The notes beneath the pieces were generated by a model. It saw only the letters and a list, made by a program, of their open reading frames with translations. It searched no databases and was not told where the DNA came from. Positions 23,988-39,100 of a stretch of 64,000 nt of DNA are shown here, one piece after another (the stretch's first letter is position 1; the number at the start of each line of letters is the position of its first letter). The DNA is from Petrolisthes cinctipes (Eukaryota; Arthropoda; Malacostraca; Decapoda; Porcellanidae), in assembly GCA_033782935.1 (NCBI GenBank), contig JAWQEG010001420.1, positions 558,001 through 622,000 on the forward strand. The letters are read 5' to 3'. The position numbers and the translations under genes were made by a program.

Positions 23988-26135
23988 CAACAGTTATTCA
24001 TGGGGTTGTGGGTGTGTGGGTGTCATTACAGTGTTTTGACTGTATATATTAACAGTCATTCATAGGGTGGTGGGTGTCATTAGAGTGCTTGGACTTTAAA
24101 TATTAACAGTTTTACATGGGGTGGTGGGTGTGTGGGTGTCTTGACAATGTTTGGACTGTAAATATCAACAGTCATTCATGGGTAGGGAGTGTGTGGGTGT
24201 TATTACAGTTCTTCGACTGTAAATATCATCCATCATTCATTGGGTGGTGGGTGTGTGGCTGTCATTACAGTGATCAGACTGTAAATATTAACAGTCATTC
24301 ATGGGGTAGTGGGTGTATGGATGTCATTACAGTCCATGGACTGAAAATATCAACTGTCATTCAAGGGGTGGTGGGTGTGTCGGTGTCATTACAGTGCTCA
24401 GAATGTAAATATTAAGTGTCATTCATGGGATAGTGGGTGTGTCGATGTTATTACAGTGCTTGGACTGAAAATATCAACAGTCATTCATAGGGTGGTAGGT
24501 GTGTGGGTGTCATTACAGTGCTTGGACTATAAATATCAACCATCATTTATGGGGTGGTGGGTGTGTGGGTATCATTACAGTGTTTGGACTGTAAATATCA
24601 ACAGTCATTCATCGGGTGGTGGGTGTGTGGGTGTCATTACAAAGCTTGGACTGTAAATATCAACAGTCATTCATGGAGTGGGGGGTGTGTGGGTGTCATT
24701 ACAGTGTTTTAACTATAAATATTAACATACATTTATTGGGTGGTTAGTGTCATTAGAGTGCTTGGACTGTAAATATCAACAGTCATTAATGGGGTGGTGC
24801 GTGTGTGGGTGTCATGACAGTCCTTCGACAGAAAACATCAACAGTCATTCATGGGGTGGTGGGTGTGTATGTGTCATTACAGTGCTTGGACTGTAAATAT
24901 CAAAAGTCATTCTTAGGGTGGTGGGTGTGTGGGTGTAATTACAGTGCTTAGAGTGTAAATAATGACAGTCATTTTTGGGTTGGTGGGTGTCATTAGAGTG
25001 CTTGGACTGTAAATATCAACAGTTATTCATGGGGTTGTGGGTGTGTGGGTGTCATTACAGTGTTTTGACTGTATATATTAACAGTCATTCATAGGGTGGT
25101 GGGTGTCATTAGAGTGCTTGGACTTTAAATATTAACAGTTTTACATGGGGTGGTGGGTGTGTGGGTGTCTTGACAATGTTTGGACTGTAAATATCAAAAG
25201 TCATTCATGGGTAGGGAGTGTGTGGGTGTTATTACAGTTCTTCGACTGTAAATATCATCCATCATTCATTGGGTGGTGGGTGTGTGGCTGTCATTACAGT
25301 ACTCAGACTGTAAATATTAACAGTCATTCATGGGGTGGTGGGTGTATGGATGTCATTACAGTCCATGGACTGAAAATATCAACTGTCATTCAAGGGGTGG
25401 TGGGTGTGTCGGTGTCATTACAGTGCTTAGAATGTAAATATTAAGTGTCATTCATGGGATAGTGGGTGTGTCGATGTCATTACAGTGCTTGGACTGAAAA
25501 TATCAACAGTCATTCATAGGGTGGTAGGTGTGTGGGTGTCATTACAGTGCTTGGACTATAAATATCAACCATCATTTATGGGGTGGTGGGTGTGTGGGTA
25601 TCATTACAGTGTTTGGACTGTAAATATCAACAGTCATTCATAGGGTGGTGGGTGTGTGAGTGTCATTACAAAGCTTGGACTGTAAATATCAACATTCATT
25701 AATGGAGTGGTGGGTGTGTGGGTGTCATTACAGTGCTTGGACTGTAAATATCAACTGTCAATCATGGGGTAGTCAGTGTGTGGGTGTCATTACAGTTCTT
25801 GGACTGTAAATATCAACAGTCATTCATGGAGTGGGGGGTGTGTGGGTGTCATTACAGTGTTTTAACTATAAATATTAACATACATTTATTGGGTGGTTAG
25901 TGTCATTAGAGAGCTTGGACTGTAAATATCAACAGTCATTAATGGGGTGGTGCGTGTGTGGGTGTCATGACAGTCCTTCGACAGAAAACATCAACAGTCA
26001 TTCATGGGGTGGTGGGTGTGTATGTGTCATTACAGTGCTTGGACTGTAAATATCAAAAGTAATTCTTGGGGTGGTGGGTGTGTGGGTGTCATTACAGTGC
26101 TTAGAGTGTAAATAATGACAGTCATTTTTGGGTTG
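23988..26135 (+). repeat. 1029-bp and 1153-bp higher-order satellite duplications
   Basis: 23988-24660 matches 25017-25690 at offset 1029. The shared markers are cagttttacatggggtgg, atgggtagggagtgtgtgg, and aatatcatccatcattcat. Immediately after, 24676-24980 matches 25829-26135 at offset 1153, with the shared marker gtggggggtgtgtgggtgtc and the rare ccttcgacagaaaacatc unit. The change of offset means about 124 bp (two units) was gained or lost between the segments. Confidence 0.78.
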
Positions 26136-26299
26136 GTGGGTGTCATTAGAGTGCTTGGACTGTAAATTTCAATAGTCATTCATGGATTGGTGGGTGTGTT
26201 GGTGTCATTACAGTGCTTGGACTGTAAATATCAACCCTATTTAATGGGCTTGTGGGTGTGTCATTACAGTGCTTGGACTGTAAATATCAACAGTCATTC

Positions 26300-27960
26300 A
26301 TGGGGTGGTGGATGTGTGGGTGTCATTACAGTGCTTGGACTGTAAATATCAACAGTAATTCATAGGGTGATGGGTGTGTGGGTGTCATTACAGTGTTTGG
26401 ACTGTAAATATCAACAGTCATTTATTGGGTGGTGGGTGTGTGGGTATCATTACAGTCCTTGGACTGTAAATATCAACCATCATTTATTGGGTGGTGGGTG
26501 TGTGGATGACATTACAGTGCTTGGACTGAAAATATCAACTGTCATTCAAGGGATGGTGGGTGTGTGGGTTTAATTACAGTTCTTGGACTGTAAATATCAA
26601 CCATCATTCATTGGGTGGTTAGTGTGTGAGTGACATTACAGTGCTTGGACGGTAAATATTACAGTCATTAATGGGGTGGTGGGTGTGTAGGTGTCATTAT
26701 AGTGCTTGGACTGTAAATATCAACAGTCGTTAACGGGGTAGTGGGTGTGTGGGTGTCATTACATTGCTTGGACTGAAAATATCAAGTCACTCATTGGGTT
26801 GTGGGTTTGGGTGTGTCATTAGTGATTGGAATATAAATATCAACAGTCATTCATGGGGTGGTGGGTGGCATTACAGTGCTTGGACTCTAAATATCAACAG
26901 TAATTTATAGGGTGATGGGTGTGTAGGTGTCATTACAGTGTTTGGACTGTAAATATCAACAGTCATTTATTGGGTGGTGGGTGTGTGGGTATCATTACAG
27001 TCCTTGGAATGTAAATATCAACCATTATTCATTGGGTGGTGGGTGTGTGGGTGACATTACAGTGCTTGGACTGTAAATATTAAAAGTCATTCATGGGGTG
27101 GTAGGTGTGTAGATGTCATTACAGTGCTTGGACTGAGAATATCAACTGTCATTCATGGGGTGGTGGGTGTGTGGGTTTCATTACAGTTCTTGGACTGTAA
27201 ATATCAACCATCATTCATTGGGTCGTGGGTGTGTGGGTGACATTACAGTGCTTGGACTGTAAATATTAACAGCTATTCATGGGGTGGTGGGTGTGTAGGT
27301 GTCATTATAGTGCTTGGACTGTAAATATCAACAGTAATTCATGGACTGGTGGGTGTGTGGGTGTCATTACATTGCTTGGACTGTAAATATCAAGTCATTC
27401 ACTATGTGGTGTGTGTGTGTGTGTCATTAGTGCTTGGACTGTAAATATAAACATTCATTCATGGGGTAGTGGGTGTCATTACAGTGCTTGGACTCTAAAT
27501 ATCAACAGTAATTCATGGGGTGATGGGTGTGTGGGTGTCATTACAGTTCTTGGACTGTAAATATCAACAGTCATTTATTGGGTGGTGAGTGTGTGGGTAT
27601 CATTACAGTCCTTGGACTGTAAATATCAACCATCAATCATTGGGTGGTGGGTGTATGGGTTACATTACAGTGCTTGGACTGTAAATATTAACAGTCATTC
27701 ATGGGGTGGTAGGTGTGTAGATGTCATTACAGTGCTTGGACTGAAAATATCAACAGTCATTCATGGGGTAGTAGGTGTGTGGGTGTCATTACAGAGCTTG
27801 GACTGTAAATATCAACCATCATTTATGGGGTTGTGGGTGCGTGGGTGTTATTACAGTGCTTGGACTGTAATTATCAACAGTCATTCATATGGTGGTGGGT
27901 GTGTGAGTGTCATTACAGTACTTGGACTGTAAATGTCAACAGTTATTAATTGGGTGGTGG
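26300..27960 (+). repeat. 545/608-bp higher-order satellite triplication
   Basis: Three copies of a 9-10 unit block are anchored by a gatgggtgtgt unit at 26369, 26914 and 27522. Each is followed by a gtcatttattgggtggtg unit, then a unit with cattacagtccttgg, then a unit with gggt(t)gacattacag. Offsets are 545 and 608 bp, one unit apart. Copies are more diverged than in the 1405-bp duplication. Confidence 0.65.
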
Positions 27961-28979
27961 GTGTGTGGGTGTCATTACATTGCTTGTACTGTAAATATCA
28001 ACAGTCAATCATGGGGTGGTCGGTGTTTGGGTTTCATAACAGTGCTTGAACTGTAAATATCAACAGTCATTCCTGGGGTGGTGGGTGTATGGGTGTCATT
28101 ACAGTGTTTTAACTATAAATATCAACATTCATTCATAGGGTTGTGCATGTGTGGGTGTCATGACAGTGCTTGGACTGTAAATATCAACCATCATTCATTA
28201 GGTGGTAGTTGTGTGGGTGTCATAACATTGCTCAGACTGTAAATACTAACAGTCATTCATGGTGTGGTGGGTGTGTGGATGTAATTACAGTGTTTGGACT
28301 AAAAATATCAACAGTCTTTCATGGGGTGGGGGGTGTGTGGGTGTCATTACAGTGCTTGGACTATGAAAATCAACCGTCATTAATGGGGTGGTGGGTGTGT
28401 GAGTGTCATTACAGTGCTTGGACTGTAAATATCAAAAGTCATTCTTGGGGTGGTCGGTGTGTTTGTGTCATTACAGTGCTTAGACTGTAAATATTAACAG
28501 TCATTTATGGGGTTATGGTGGTGTGGTTGTCATTACAGTGCTTGGACTGTAAATATCAACAGTCAATCATGGAGTGGTGGGTGTGTGGGTTTCATTACAG
28601 TGCTTTAACTGTAAATATCAACAGACATTCATCGGGTGGTGGGTATGTGGGTGTCATTACAGTGTTTTGTTTGTAAATATCAACAGTCATTTATAAGGTT
28701 GTGGGTGTCATTAGAGTGCTTGGACTGTAAATATCAACAGTCATTCATAATGTGGTGGGTGTGGGGGTGTCATTACAGTGTTGTGGCTGTAAATATCAAC
28801 AGTCATTCATTGGGTGGTGGTGGTGAGTGTGTCATTACAGTGCTTGGACTGTAATTATCAACAGTCATTCATGGTGTTGTGGGTGTGTGGGTGTCATTAT
28901 AATGCTTGAAATGTAAATATCAACAGTCATTCATAGGGTGATGGGTGTGTGGGTGTCATTTAGTGCTTGGACTGTAAAT

Positions 28980-31900
28980 ATAAACAGTTATTCATGGGGA
29001 TGTGGGTGTTTGGGTGTCTATGCAGTGCTTGGACTGTAAATATCAACAGTCAATCATGGAGTGGTGGGTGTGTGGGTGTCATTAGAGTGCTTGGACTGTA
29101 AATATTAACAGTCATTCATGGGGTGGTGAGTGTGTGGGTGTCATTACAGTGTTTTGACTGTAAATATCAACAGTCATTCATATGGTGTTGGGTGTCATTA
29201 CAGTGCTTGGACTGTAAATATCAACAGTTACTCAAGGGGTGGTAGGTGTCTGGGTGTCATGACACTGCTTGGACTGTAAATATCAACAGTCATTCATGGG
29301 GTGGTGAGTGTGTGGGTGTTATTACAGTTCTTGGACTGTATATATCAACCATCATTCATTGGTTGGTGGATGTGTGGGTGTCATTACAGTGCTCAGACTG
29401 TAAATATTATCAGTCATTCATTGGGTTGTGGGTGTGTGGATGTCATTACAGTGCTTGTACTAAAAATATCAACAGTCATTCATGGGGTGGTGAGTGTGTG
29501 GGTTTTATTACAGTTCTTGGACTGTAAATATCAACCATCATTCATTGGGTGGTGGGTGTGTGTGTGACATTACAGTGCTTGGACTGTAAATATTAACAGT
29601 TATTCAAGGGGTGGTGGGTGTGTGGATGTCATTACAGTGCTCGGACTGAAAATATTAATTGTCATTTATAGAGTGGTGGGTGTGTGGGTGTTATTACAGT
29701 GGTTGGACTGTAAATATCAACAGTCATTTATAAAGTGCTGGGTGTGTGAGTGTCATCACAGAGCTTGAATTTTAAATATCAACAGTCATTAATGGAGTGG
29801 TGGGTGTGTGGGTGTCATTACAGTGCTTGGACTGTAAATATCAACAGTCATTTATGGGGTGGTGGGAATGTGGGTGTCATTACAGTGCTTGGACTGTAAA
29901 TATCAACAGTCATTCATGGGGTGGTGCGTGTATTGGTGTCATGACAGTGCTTGGACTGTAAATATCAACAGTCATTCTTGGGGTGGTAAGTGTGTGGGTG
30001 TCATTACAGTTCTTGGACTATAAATATCAACCCTTATTCATTAGGTGGTGTGTTTGTGGGTGTCATTACAGTGCTCAGACTGTAAATATCAACAGTCATT
30101 CATGGGGTGTTGGGTGTGTGGGTGTCATTACAGTGCTTGGACTATAAATATTAACCGTCATTTATGGGGTTGTGGGTGTGTGGGTGTCATTTCAGTGCAT
30201 GGACTGTAAATATCGTCAGTAATTAATGGGGTTGTGGGTGTGTAGGTGTCATTACAGTGCTTGGACTGTAAATATCAAAATTCCTTCTTGGGGTGGTGGG
30301 TGTGTGGGTATCATTACAGTGCTTAGACTGTAAATATCAACAGTCATTTATGAGGTGGTGGGTGTGTGGCTGTCATTATAGTGCTTGGACTGTAAATATC
30401 AACAGTCAATCATAGTGTGATGGGTATGTGGGTGTCATTACAGTTCTTGGACTGTAAATATCAACAGTCCTTTATGGGTTGGTGGGTGTGTGGGTGTCAT
30501 TACAGTGCTTAGACTGTAAATATCAACAGCTATTTATTGGGTGGTGGGTGTGAGGGTGTCATTACAGTGCTTGGACTGTAAATATAAACAGTCATTCAAG
30601 GGGTGGTGAGTGTGGGGTTGTCATTACAGTGTTTTAACTATAAATAATAACATTCATTTATTGGGAGGTGGGTTTTCATTAGAGTGCTTGGACTGTAAAT
30701 ATCAACAGTTATTCATGGGGTGGTGCATGTGTGGGTGTCATGACAGTGCTTGGACTGTAAATATCAACAGTCATTCATGGGGTGGTGAGTGTGTTGGTGT
30801 CATTACAGTTCCTGGACTGTAAATATAAACCATCATTCATAAGGTGGTGGGTGTTTGGATGTCATTACAGTGCTTGGACTAAAAATATCAACAGTCATTC
30901 TAAGGGTGGTGGGTGTGTGGGTGTCATTACAGTGCTTGGCCTATAAATATTAACCATCATTTATGGGGTGGTGGGTTTGTGGGTGTCATTACAGTAGCTT
31001 GGACTGTAAATATCAACAGTCATTTATAGGGTGGTGGGTGTTTGAGTGTCATTACATAGCTTGGACTGTAAATATCAACAGACATTTATAGGGTGGTGGG
31101 TGTGTGGCTGTCATTACAGTGCTTGGACTGTAAATATCAACAGTCAATCATGTGGTGGTAGGTGTGTGGGTGACATTACAGTGCTTTGACAGTAAAAATC
31201 AACAGTCATTCATGGGGTGGTTGGTGTGTGGGTGTCATTACATTGTTTTGATTGTAAATATCAACAGTCATTAATAAGGTGGTGGGTGTCATTAGAGTGC
31301 TTGCCCTGTAAATATCAAGAGTCATTCATGGGGTGGTGGGTGTTGGGGTGGCATTAAAGGGCTTTGACTGTAAATATCAACAGTCATTCATGGGGTGGTG
31401 GGGGGGAGGGTGTCATTACAGTGCTTGGACTGTAAATATCAAAAGTCATTCATGGGGTTGTGTGTGTGTAGGTGTCATTACAGTGCTTAGACTGTAAGTA
31501 TCAACAGTCATTTACGGGGTGGTGGGTGTGTGGTTGTCATTACAGTGCTTGGACTATAAATATTAAGTCATTCATGGTGTGGTGGGTGTCTGTGTGTGTG
31601 TCATTAGTGCTTGGACTGTAAACATCAACAGTCATTCATGGGGTGGTTGGTGTCATTGCAGTGCTTGGACTGTAAATATCAACAGTCAATCATGGGGTGT
31701 TTTTAGTCATTAGAGTGTTTGGACTATAAATATCAACAGTCATTCATGGGGTTTTGGGTGTTTGAGTGTCTATGCAGTGCTGGGACTGTAAATATCAACA
31801 GTCAATCATGGGGTGGTGGGTTTCTGGGTGTCATTACAGTGTTTGGACTGTAAATATCAACAGTTAGTCATGGGGTGGTGGGTGTGTGGGTGTCATTACA

Positions 31901-34900
31901 GTGTTTTGATTGTAAATATCAACAGTCATTAATAGGGTGGTGGGTGTCATTAGAGTTCTTGGACTGTAAATATCAACAGTCATTCATGGGGTGGTGAGTG
32001 TGTGGGTGTCATTACAGTGCTTAGACTGTAAATATAAATAGTCATTCATGGGGTGGTGGGTGTGAGGGTGTTATTACAGTGCTTAGACTGTATATATCAA
32101 CAATCATTCATGGTGTCGTGGGTGTGTGGGTGTCATTATAGTGTTTGGACTGTAAATATCAACAGTCATTTATGGGGTGGTGAATGTGTGGGTATCATTA
32201 CATTGCTTGGACTGTAAATATCAAGTCATTCATGGGATGGTGGGTGTCTGTGTGTCATTAGTGCTTGGACTGTGAATATTAACAGTTATTCATGGGGTTG
32301 TGGGTGGCATTACAGTGCTTAGACTCTAATATCAACAGTCATTCATGGGGTGATGGGTGTGTGGGTGTCATTACAGTGCTTGGACTGTAAATATAAACAG
32401 TTATTTATGGGGATGTGGGTGTTTGGGTGTCTATGCAGTGCTTGGACTGTAAATATCAACAGTCAATCATGGAGTGGTGGGTGTGTGGGTGTCATTAGAG
32501 TGCTTGGACTGTAAATATTAACAGTCATTCATGGGGTGGTAGGTGTGTGGGTGTCATTACAGTGCTTGGACTGTAAATATCAACAATCATTCATGGGGTG
32601 GTGTGTGTATTGGTGTCATGACAGTGCTTGGACTGTAAATATCAACAGTCATTCATGGGGTGGTAAGTGTGTGGGTGTCATTACAGTTCTTGGACTATAA
32701 ATATCAACCCTTATTCATTAGGTGGTGTGTTTGTGGGTGTCATTATAGTGCTCAGACTGTAAATGTTAACAGTCATTGATGGGGTGGTGGGTGTGTGGAT
32801 GTCATTACATTTCTTAGACTGTAAATATCAACAGTCATTCATGGGGTGGTGGGTGTGTGGGTGTCATTACAGTGCTTGGACTATAACTATTAACCATCAT
32901 TTATGGGGTTGTGGGTGTGTGGGTGTCATTACAGTGCATGGACTGTAAATATCGTCAGTAATTAATGTGGTTGTGGGTGTGTAGGTGTCATTACAATGCT
33001 TGGACTGTAAATATCAAAGTTCCTTCTTGGGGTGGTGGGTGTGTGGGTATCATTACAGTGCTTAGACTGTAAATATCAACAGTCATTTATGGGGTGGTGG
33101 GTGTGTGGCTGTCATTATAGTGCTTGGACTGTAAATATCAACAGTCAATCATAGTGTGGTGGGTATGTGGGTGTCATTACAGTTCTTGGACTGTAAATAT
33201 CAACAGTCCTTTATAGGTTGGTGGGTGTGTGGGTGTCATTACAGTGCTTAGACTGTAAATATCAACAGCTATTTATTGGGTGGTGGGTGTGAGGGTGCCA
33301 TTACACTGCTTGGACTGTAAATATAAACAGTCATTCATGGGGTGGTGGGTGTGGGGGTGTCATTACAGTGTTTTAACTATAAATAATAACATTCATTTAT
33401 GGGGTGGTGGGTTTTCATTAGAGTGCTTGGACTGTAAATATCAACAGTTATTCATGGGGTGGTGCATGTGTGGGTGTCATGACAGTGCTTGGACTGTAAA
33501 TATCAACAGTCATTCATGGGGTGGTGAGTGTGTGGGTGTCATTACAGTGCTTGGCCTATAAATATTAACCATCATTTATGGGGTGGTGGGTTTGTGGGTG
33601 TCATTACAGTAGCTTGGACTGTAAATATCAACAGTCATTTATAGGGTGGTGGGTGTTTGAGTGTCATTACAGAGCTTGGACTGTAAATATCAACAGACAT
33701 TTTTAGGGTGGTGGGTGTGTGTCTGTCATTACAGTGCTTGGACTGTAAATATCAACAGTCAATCATGGGGTGGTGGGTGTGTGGGTGTCATTACAGTGCT
33801 TTGACTGTAAATATCAACAGTCATTCATGGGGTGGTGGGTGTGTGGGTGTCATTACAGTGTTTTGATTGTAAATATCAACAGTCATTAATAAGGTGGTGG
33901 GTGTCATTAGAGTGCTTGCCCTGTAAATATCAACAGTCATTCATGGGGTGGTGGGTGTTTGGGTGTCACTAAAGGGCTTTCACTGTAAATATCAACAGTC
34001 ATTCATGGGGTGGTAGGTGTGTGGTTGTCATTACAGTGCTTGGACTATAAATATTAAGTCATTCATGATGTGGTGGGTGTGTGTGTGTGTCATTAGTGCT
34101 TGGACTGTAAACATCAACAGTCATTCATGGGGTGGTTGGTGTCATTACAGTGCTTGGACTGTAAATATCAACAGTCAATCATTGGGTGTTGGTAGTCATT
34201 AGAGTGTTTGGACTATAAATATCAACAGTCATTAATGGGGTTTTGGGTGTTTGGGTGTCTATGCAGTGCTTGGACTGTAAAAATCAACAGTCAATCATGG
34301 GGTGGTGGGTTTCTGGGTGTCATTACAGTGTTTGGACTGTAAATATCAACAGTGAGTCATGGGGTGGTGGGTGTGTGGGTGTCATTACAGTGTTTTGATT
34401 GTAAATATCAACAGTCATTAATAGGGTGGTGGGTGTCATTAGAGTTCTTGGACTGTAAATATCAACAGTCATTTATGGGGTGGTGAGTGTGGGGGTGTCA
34501 TTACAGTGCTTAGACTGTAAATATCAATAGTCATTCATGGGGTGGTGGGTGTGAGGGTGTTATTACAGTGCTTAGACTGTATATATCAACAATCATTCAT
34601 GGTGTCGTGGGTGTGTGGGTGTCATTATAGTGTTTGGACTGTAAATATCAACAGTCATTCATGGGGTGGTGAATGTGTGGGTGTCATTACATTGCTTGGA
34701 CTGTAAATATCAAGTCATTCATGGGATGGATGGTGTCTGAGTGTCATTAGTGCTTTGACTGTGAATATTAACAGTTATTCATGGGGTTGTGGGTGGCATT
34801 ACAGTGCTTAGACTCTAATATCAACAGTCATTCATAGGGTGATGGGTGTGTGGGTGTCATTACAGTGCTTGGACTGTAAATATAAACAGTTAATTATGGG

Positions 34901-35840
34901 GATGTGGGTGTTTGGGTGTCTATGCAGTGCTTGGACTGTAAATATCAACAGTCAATCATGGAGTGGTGGGTGTGTGGGTGTCATTAGAGTGCTTGGACTG
35001 TAAATATTAACAGTCATTTTTGGGGTGGTGGGTGTGTGGGTGTCATTACAGTGCTTGGACTGTAAATATCAACAGTCATTCATGGGGTGGTGCGTGTATT
35101 GGTGTCATGACAGTGCTTGGACTGTAAATATCAACAGTCATTCATGGGGTGGTAAGTGTGTGGGTGTCATTACAGTTCTTGGACTATAAATATCAACCCT
35201 TATTCATTAGGTGGTGTGTTTGTGGGTGTCATTACAGTGCTCAGACTGTAAATGTTAACAGTCATTCATGGGGTGGTGGGTGTGTGGATGTCATTACAGT
35301 GCTTAGACTGAGAATATCAACAGTCATTCATGGGGTGGTGGGTGTGTTGGTGTCATTACAGTGCTTGGACTATAAATATTAACCATCATTTATGGGGTTG
35401 TGGGTGTGTGGGTGTCATTACAGCGCATGGACTATAAATATCGTCAGTAATTAATGGGGTTGTGGGTGTGTAGGTTTCATTACAATGCTTGGACTGTAAA
35501 TATCAAAATTCCTTCTTTGGGTGGTGGGTGTGTGGGTATCATTACAGTGCTTAGACTGTAAATATCAACAGTCATTTATGGGGTGGTGGGTGTGTGGCTG
35601 TCATTATTGTGCTTGGACTGTAAATATCAACAGTCAATCATAGTGTGGTGGGTATGTGGGTGTCATTACAGTTCTTGGACTGTAAATATCAACAGTCCTT
35701 TATGGGTTGGTGGGTGTGTGGGTGTCATTACAGTGCTTAGACTGTAAATATCAACAGCCATTTATTGGGTGGTGGGTGTGAGGGTGCCATTACACTGCTT
35801 GGACTGTAAATATAAACAGTCATTCATGGGGTGGTGGGTG
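28980..35840 (+). repeat. 2.5-2.7-kb higher-order satellite repeat, about three copies
   Basis: 31500-33350 matches 33990-35840 at offset 2489, and 29900-31300 matches 32600-33990 at about 2600-2680 with internal unit losses. The landmark gtaagtgtgtgggtgtc, followed by the unit aaatatcaacccttattcat, occurs at 29986, 32663 and 35152. Other shared rare units are aatatcgtcagtaattaatg and the tgcatgtgtgggtgtcatg unit. The 2604-2677 drift in the older pair reflects whole-unit deletions, for example loss of the units at about 30840-30940 in the second copy. Confidence 0.78.
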
Positions 35841-36169
35841 TGTGGCTGTAATTACAGGGCTTGGACTGTAAATATCAACAGTCAATCATGGGGTTGTTGG
35901 TGTGTGGGTGTCATTACAGTGCATTGACTGTAAAAAACAACAGCCATTCATGGGGTGGTGGGTGTGTGGGTGTCATTACAGTGTTTTGAATTGTGAATAT
36001 CAACAGTCATTAATAAGGTGGTGGGTGTCATTAGAGTGCTTGGACTGTAAATATTAACAGTCATTCATGGGGTGGTTGGTGTGGGGGTGTCATTACAGTG
36101 TTTTGATTGTAAATATCAACCATAATTCATGGGGTGGTGGGTATGTGGGTGTCATTATAGTGCTTGGAC

Positions 36170-39100
36170 TGTAAATATCAAAAGTCATTCTTGGGGTGGT
36201 CGGTGTGTGGGTGTCATTACAGTGCTTAGACTGTAAATATCAACAGTCATTTATGAAGTTGTGGGTGTGTGGCTGTCACTACAGTGCATGGACTGTAAAT
36301 ATCAACAGTCAATTATGGGGTGGTGGATGTGTGGCTGTCATTACAGTGCTTTGCCTTTAAATATCAACAGTCATTCGTGGGGTGGTGGGTGTGTGGGTGT
36401 CATTACAGTCTTTTGATTGTAAATATCAACAGTCATTTATAAGGTGGTGGGTGTCATTAGATTGCTTGGACTGTAAATATCAACAGTCATTCATGGGGTG
36501 GTGGGTATTGGGGTGTCATTACAGGGCTTTGACTGTAAATATCAACAGTCATTCATGGGGTGGTGTGGGTGAGGGTGTCATTACAGTGCTTGGACTGTAA
36601 ATATCAACAGTCATTCATGGGGTTGTGTGTGTGTAGGTGTCATTACAGTGCTTAGACTGTAAGTATCAACAGTCATTTACGGTGTGGTGGGTGTGTGGCT
36701 GGCATTATAGTGCTTGGACTGTAAATATCAACAGTCAATCATGGGGTGGTGGGTATGTGGGTGTCATTACAGTGCTTGGACTGTAAATATCAACAGTCAT
36801 TCATGGGGTGGTGGGTGTGTGGGTGTCATTACAGTGTTTTGATTGTAAGTAACAACAGTCATTTATAAGGTGGTGGGTGTCATTAGAGTGCTTGGACTGT
36901 AAATATCAACAGTCATTCATGGAGTGGTGGGTGTGTTGGTGTCATTACAGTGCTTGGACTGTAAATATCAATTATAATGCATGGAGTGGTGGGTGTGGGG
37001 CGTCATTACATTGCTTTGACTGTAAAATCAACAGTCATTCATGGGGTGTTGGGGGTGAGGGTGTCATTACAGTTATTGGACTATAAATATCAACCATCAT
37101 TCATTAGGTGGTGGGTTTGTGGGTGTCATTACAGTGCTTAGACTGTAAATATTAACAGGTATTCATGGGGTGGTGGGTGTGTGGATGTCATTACAGTGCT
37201 TAGACTGAAAATATCAACAGTCATTCATGGGGTGGTGGGTGTGTGGTTGTCATTACTGTGCTTGGACTATAAATATAAACCGTCATTTATGGGGTTGTGG
37301 GTGTGTGGGTGTCATTACAGTTCTTGGACTGTAAATATCAACAGTCATACATAGGGTGGTGGGTGTGTAAGTGTCATTACAGAGCTTGGACTGTAAATAT
37401 CAACAGTCATTCATGGGGTTGTGTGTGTGTAGGTGTCATTACAGTGCTTACACTGTAAATATCAACAGTCATTTTTTGGGTGGGGGATTTGTAGGTGTCA
37501 TTACAGTGCTTGGACTGTAAATATCAAAATTCATTCTTGGGGTGGTGGGTGTGTGGGTATCATTACAGGTCTTAGACTGTAAATATCAACAGTCATTTAT
37601 CGGGTGGTGGGTGTATGGCGGTCATTATAGTGCTTAGACTGTAAATATCAACAGTCAATCATGGTGTGGTGGGTATGTGGGTGTCATTACAGTGCTTGGA
37701 CTGTAAATATCAACAGTCCTTCATGGGTTGGTGGGTGTGTGGGTGTCATTACAGTGTTTTAACTATAAATATCAACATTCATTAATTTGGTGGTGGGTTT
37801 TCATTAGAGTGCTTGGACTGTAAATATCAACAGTCATTAATGGGGTAGTGCATGTGTAGGTGTCATGACAGTGCATTGACTGTAAATATCAACAGTCATT
37901 CTTGGGGTGGTGGGTGTGTGGGTGTCATTACAGTCCTGCTTGGCCTATAAATATTTAGCATCATTTATGGAGTGGTGGGTGTGTGGGTGTCATTACAGTG
38001 CTTGGACTATAAATATCAACAGTCATTCATAGGGTGGAGGGTGTTTGAGTGTCATTACAGAGCTTGCACTGTAAATATCAACAGTCATTTATGGGGTGGT
38101 GGGTGTGTGGCTGTCATTACAGTGCTTGGACTGTAAATATCAACAGTCAATCATGGGGTTGTAGGTGTGTGGGTGTCATTACAGTGCTTTGACTGTAAAA
38201 ATCAACATTCATTCATGGGGTGATGGGTGTGTGGGTGTCATTACAGTGTTTTGATTGTGAATATCAACAGTCATTAATAAGGTGGTGGGTGTCATTAGAG
38301 TGCTTGGACTGTAAATATTAACAGTCATTCATGGGGTGGTTGGTGTGGGGGTGTCATTACAGTGCTTTGACTGTAAATATCAACAGTCATTCATGGGGTG
38401 GTGGGGGTGACGGTGTCATTACAGTGCTTGGACTGTAAATATCAACAGTCATTCATAGGGTGGTGGGTATGTGGGTGTCATTATAGTGCTTGAACTGTAA
38501 ATATCAAGTCATTAATAGTTTGGTGGGTGTGTGAGTGTCATTACAGAGTTTGGACTGAAAATATCAACAGTCATTCATGGGGTGGTGGGTGTGTAGGTGT
38601 CATTACAGTGCTTGGACTGTAAATATCAAAAGTCATTCTTGGGGTGGTCGGTGTGTGGGTGTCATTACAGTTTTTAGACTGTAAATATCAACAGTCATTT
38701 ATGAAGTGGTGGGTGTGTGGCTGTCACTACAGTGCTTGGACTGTAAATATCAACAGTCAATTATAGGGTGGTGGATGTGTGGGTGTCATTACAGTGCTTT
38801 GACTGTAAATATCAACAGTCATTCGTGGGGTGGTGGGTGTGTGGGTGTCATTACAGTCTTTTGATTGTAAGTATCAACAGTCATTTATAAGGTGGTGGGT
38901 GTCATTAGAGTGCTTGGACGGTAAATATCAACAGTCATTCAGGGGGTGGTGTGTATTGGGGTGTCATTACAGGGCTTTGACTGTAAATATCAACAGTCAT
39001 TCATGAGGTGGTGTGGGTGAGGGTGTCATTACAGTGCTTGGACTGTAAATATCAACAGTCATTCATGGGGTTGTGTGTGTGTAGGTGTCATTACAGTGCT